Positions 4,330 through 5,949 of a stretch of 5,949 nt of DNA are shown here, piece after piece. The position numbers were made by a program, and so were the translations under genes. The DNA lies in the NCBI GenBank assembly GCA_031273405.1, contig JAISRW010000209.1:1-5949 (forward strand), read 5' to 3'. Positions within the stretch are counted from its first letter, which is position 1; every line of letters starts with the position of its first letter. The notes below the pieces were generated by a model that was not told the origin of the DNA, ran no database searches, and worked only from the letters and a program-made list of their open reading frames with translations. Origin of the DNA: Treponema sp. (GTDB lineage Bacteria > Spirochaetota > Spirochaetia > Treponematales > Breznakiellaceae).

Positions 4330-5324
4330 GCCTCTACCGGCCCGTAAGAATCGGCTCTCTGGAACTGCCCGGCAATCTCTTTCTCGCCCCGGTGGCAGGC
4401 TATACCGACAGGGCATTTCGGTCTATATGCGCGGAGGCGGGGGCTGATTTCGGCTTTACCGAACTGACCTCCTCGGAAGCCCTGGTGCGCCGGGGGGCGA
4501 AAACCTTCGCCATTCTACGCCGGGGGGAAGGCGAGAGCGCCTATGGGGTTCAGCTTTTCGGCGCCGATCCCCAAACCATGTATAAGGCCGCCCTGCTGCT
4601 GGCCCCTTACAGACCCGAGGCGGTGGATATTAACTCAGGCTGCCCCGTTCCCAAGGTGGTCAAAACCGGGGCCGGTTCCGCCCTGATGCGGGACCCCGCC
4701 AAGCTCGGCCGTATCGTGGAGGCCGTGGTCAGGGCTTCTGCGGAAGCCCTGGAGGGCGTTCCGGTATGCGTCAAGATGAGGTCCGGCTGGGATTCCCAAT
4801 CCATCAATTATGCCGAATGTGCCGGGATCGCGGCGGAGGCCGGGGCCGCCATGATAAGCCTCCACCCCCGGAGCCGGGCCCAGGGCTACGGCGGCAAAAG
4901 CGACTGGACCCATATCGCGGACCTTGTTTCCCGGACAAGCCTGCCGGTTACCGGCTCCGGTGACCTCAACGGCCCGGAGGACGCGGAGAGGATGCTCCGC
5001 CAGACCGGCTGCGCCGCGGTGATGTTCGCCCGGGGCGCCCTGGGGAACCCATTCATATTCCGCCTCACCAAGGAGTACCTGGGTTCCGGCTCATGGCTGC
5101 CTCCGGGGTACCCGGAGCGTTTTGCCGCAGCCTTCCGCCAGCTCGCTCTCCGGGCCGCCGACATTGGGGAGGAGGCCGCCTGCCGGGAGATGCGGAAAAC
5201 CTTCTGCGCCTATACCAAAGGTACGGGCCTTTCCGGCGGCGCCCGTCTCAGGGAACGCCTGGTCCATGCCGGAACCATCGCGGAATACCGGGACATTCTA
5301 AGGCCCTGGCTCTTAAAAGATTGA
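4326..5324 (+). CDS. dusB: tRNA-dihydrouridine synthase, DusB-like
   Basis: A 332-residue FMN enzyme that reduces uridine in the tRNA D-loop to dihydrouridine using NADPH. Visible signatures are the FMN-binding start LAPVAGYTDRAFR (20-32), VQLFGADP (75-82), the active-site segment DINSGCPVPKVVKTGAGSAL (101-120) with the proton-donating Cys106, VKMRSGW with Lys150, HPRSRAQGYGGKSDW with His180 and Arg184, TGSGDL (209-214), and FARGALGNPFIF (234-245). The family more often has HGRTR and GNGD, so HPRSR and GSGD are mild variants. The C-terminal helical RNA-binding part ends normally. The start is GTG at 4326, overlapping the TatD stop in GTGA; no strong ribosome binding site is present, which fits coupling. 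The DusB subgroup is the best guess over DusA or DusC. Confidence 0.92.
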   Translation: MSLYRPVRIGSLELPGNLFLAPVAGYTDRAFRSICAEAGADFGFTELTSSEALVRRGAKTFAILRRGEGESAYGVQLFGADPQTMYKAALLLAPYRPEAVDINSGCPVPKVVKTGAGSALMRDPAKLGRIVEAVVRASAEALEGVPVCVKMRSGWDSQSINYAECAGIAAEAGAAMISLHPRSRAQGYGGKSDWTHIADLVSRTSLPVTGSGDLNGPEDAERMLRQTGCAAVMFARGALGNPFIFRLTKEYLGSGSWLPPGYPERFAAAFRQLALRAADIGEEAACREMRKTFCAYTKGTGLSGGARLRERLVHAGTIAEYRDILRPWLLKD

Positions 5325-5356
5325 CCAAAAGGCTCATATATTCGTATGGTAGTATT

Positions 5357-5949
5357 ATGAACTTATTCAGAAAACCTTTCCGTTACCGGAATGACAATAC
5401 GGTTTTTATTCTTATCGGCCTCAACATCCTGGTGTTCCTTGCGGGACAGCTCTTTGGCCAGAGGTTTTTAACGTTCTACCTGGCCATGATCCCGGCGGCG
5501 GTGCTGGAGGAGGGCCATGTCTGGACCTTTGTTACCTATATGTTTCTCCATGGCGGGTTCAGCCACATCTTTTTTAACATGTTTGCCCTCTTTATCTTCG
5601 GCGCCCAACTGGAGCGCTATATGGGAAGCAGGGAATTTCTTCTCTATTATTTTGTCACCGGGATTCTTGCGGGGGTCTTTTCTTTTGTCGCCTATTATTT
5701 TACAGGCGGCCATTATATCGCCCTCATGGGCGCTTCGGGGGCCATCTTCGCCGTACAATTGGCCTATGCGGTCTTTTTCCCCCAGTCGATCATCTATATA
5801 TGGGGCATACTCCCCCTCCGGGCGCCGGTGATGGTCCTGGGTTTTACCGCCCTGGAAATAATCATGATGGTAACCGGCATGGGCGGGAACGTCGCCCACG
5901 TTACCCACCTTGCGGGCTTCGGCTTCGGCTGGCTGTATTTCCGCCTCCG
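5357..5949 (+). CDS. Rhomboid-family intramembrane serine protease, 3' end cut by window
   Basis: 197 codons are visible before the window ends. The protein is a polytopic inner-membrane protease that cleaves transmembrane segments of other proteins. Hydrophobic segments lie at about 15-32, 66-84, 96-116, 120-140, 145-170 and 180-195. The rhomboid signatures are WTFVTYMFLH and HIFFNMFAL (H70, N74 oxyanion side chains), GASGA with the nucleophile Ser127, and AHVTHLAGFGFG with catalytic His184, so the Ser-His dyad is complete. It begins 32 bp after dusB, and its ATG is preceded only by a weak GGTAG, so read-through from dusB is likely. The physiological substrate cannot be inferred. A C-terminal extension, common in some bacterial rhomboids, would lie outside the window. 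Confidence 0.92.
   Translation, partial: MNLFRKPFRYRNDNTVFILIGLNILVFLAGQLFGQRFLTFYLAMIPAAVLEEGHVWTFVTYMFLHGGFSHIFFNMFALFIFGAQLERYMGSREFLLYYFVTGILAGVFSFVAYYFTGGHYIALMGASGAIFAVQLAYAVFFPQSIIYIWGILPLRAPVMVLGFTALEIIMMVTGMGGNVAHVTHLAGFGFGWLYFRL

Noticed and set aside
5468..5908. Leftward 146-codon ORF
   Set aside because: It lies antisense to the rhomboid gene, whose catalytic motifs are complete on the plus strand; His/Lys/Asp-rich shadow composition.

Overview
The window is bacterial and reads best as a GC-rich spirochaete, possibly a Treponema-type genome. The grounds are a lipoprotein signal with a relaxed lipobox (LFSC), compact housekeeping genes separated by AT-rich, hairpin-rich spacers, and remains of a group II intron. 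The taxon is inferred; no sequence search was possible.

Left edge (1-309): the N-terminal part of an XRE-type helix-turn-helix regulator runs leftward off the window. Its sigma70-like promoter is overlaid by a perfect 16-bp inverted repeat, the expected layout of an autoregulated repressor. Positions 310-1504 hold no intact gene. A short CACGAAA repeat is followed by GC-rich sequence carrying eight 15-17-bp mini-hairpins, then the frameshifted C-terminal part of a group II intron reverse transcriptase/maturase. It ends in recognisable domain V and VI stem-loops with a bulged branch-point A, so the intron 3' end can be placed at about 1504.

Middle (1505-3063): a cation diffusion facilitator metal transporter starts 47 bp past the intron end, probably from a leaderless mRNA. 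It overlaps, tail to tail by 47 bp, a leftward gene for a small lipoprotein of unknown function.

Spacer 3064-3552 lies between divergent genes. It contains four consecutive stem-loops (3201-3374), two of them capped by the same mini-hairpin type seen at 502-884. A good promoter follows (TTGACG-N17-TATACT), and then a possible 18-codon leader ORF with its own ribosome binding site.

Right part (3553-5949): a rightward, probably co-transcribed set: a TatD-family metal-dependent hydrolase (with Glu in place of the usual metal-binding Asp), a DusB-like tRNA-dihydrouridine synthase overlapping it by 4 bp at GTGA, and a rhomboid-family intramembrane serine protease cut by the window end. These look like ordinary core genes. 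The unusual material is the mini-hairpin family, the stem-loop array and the decayed intron.
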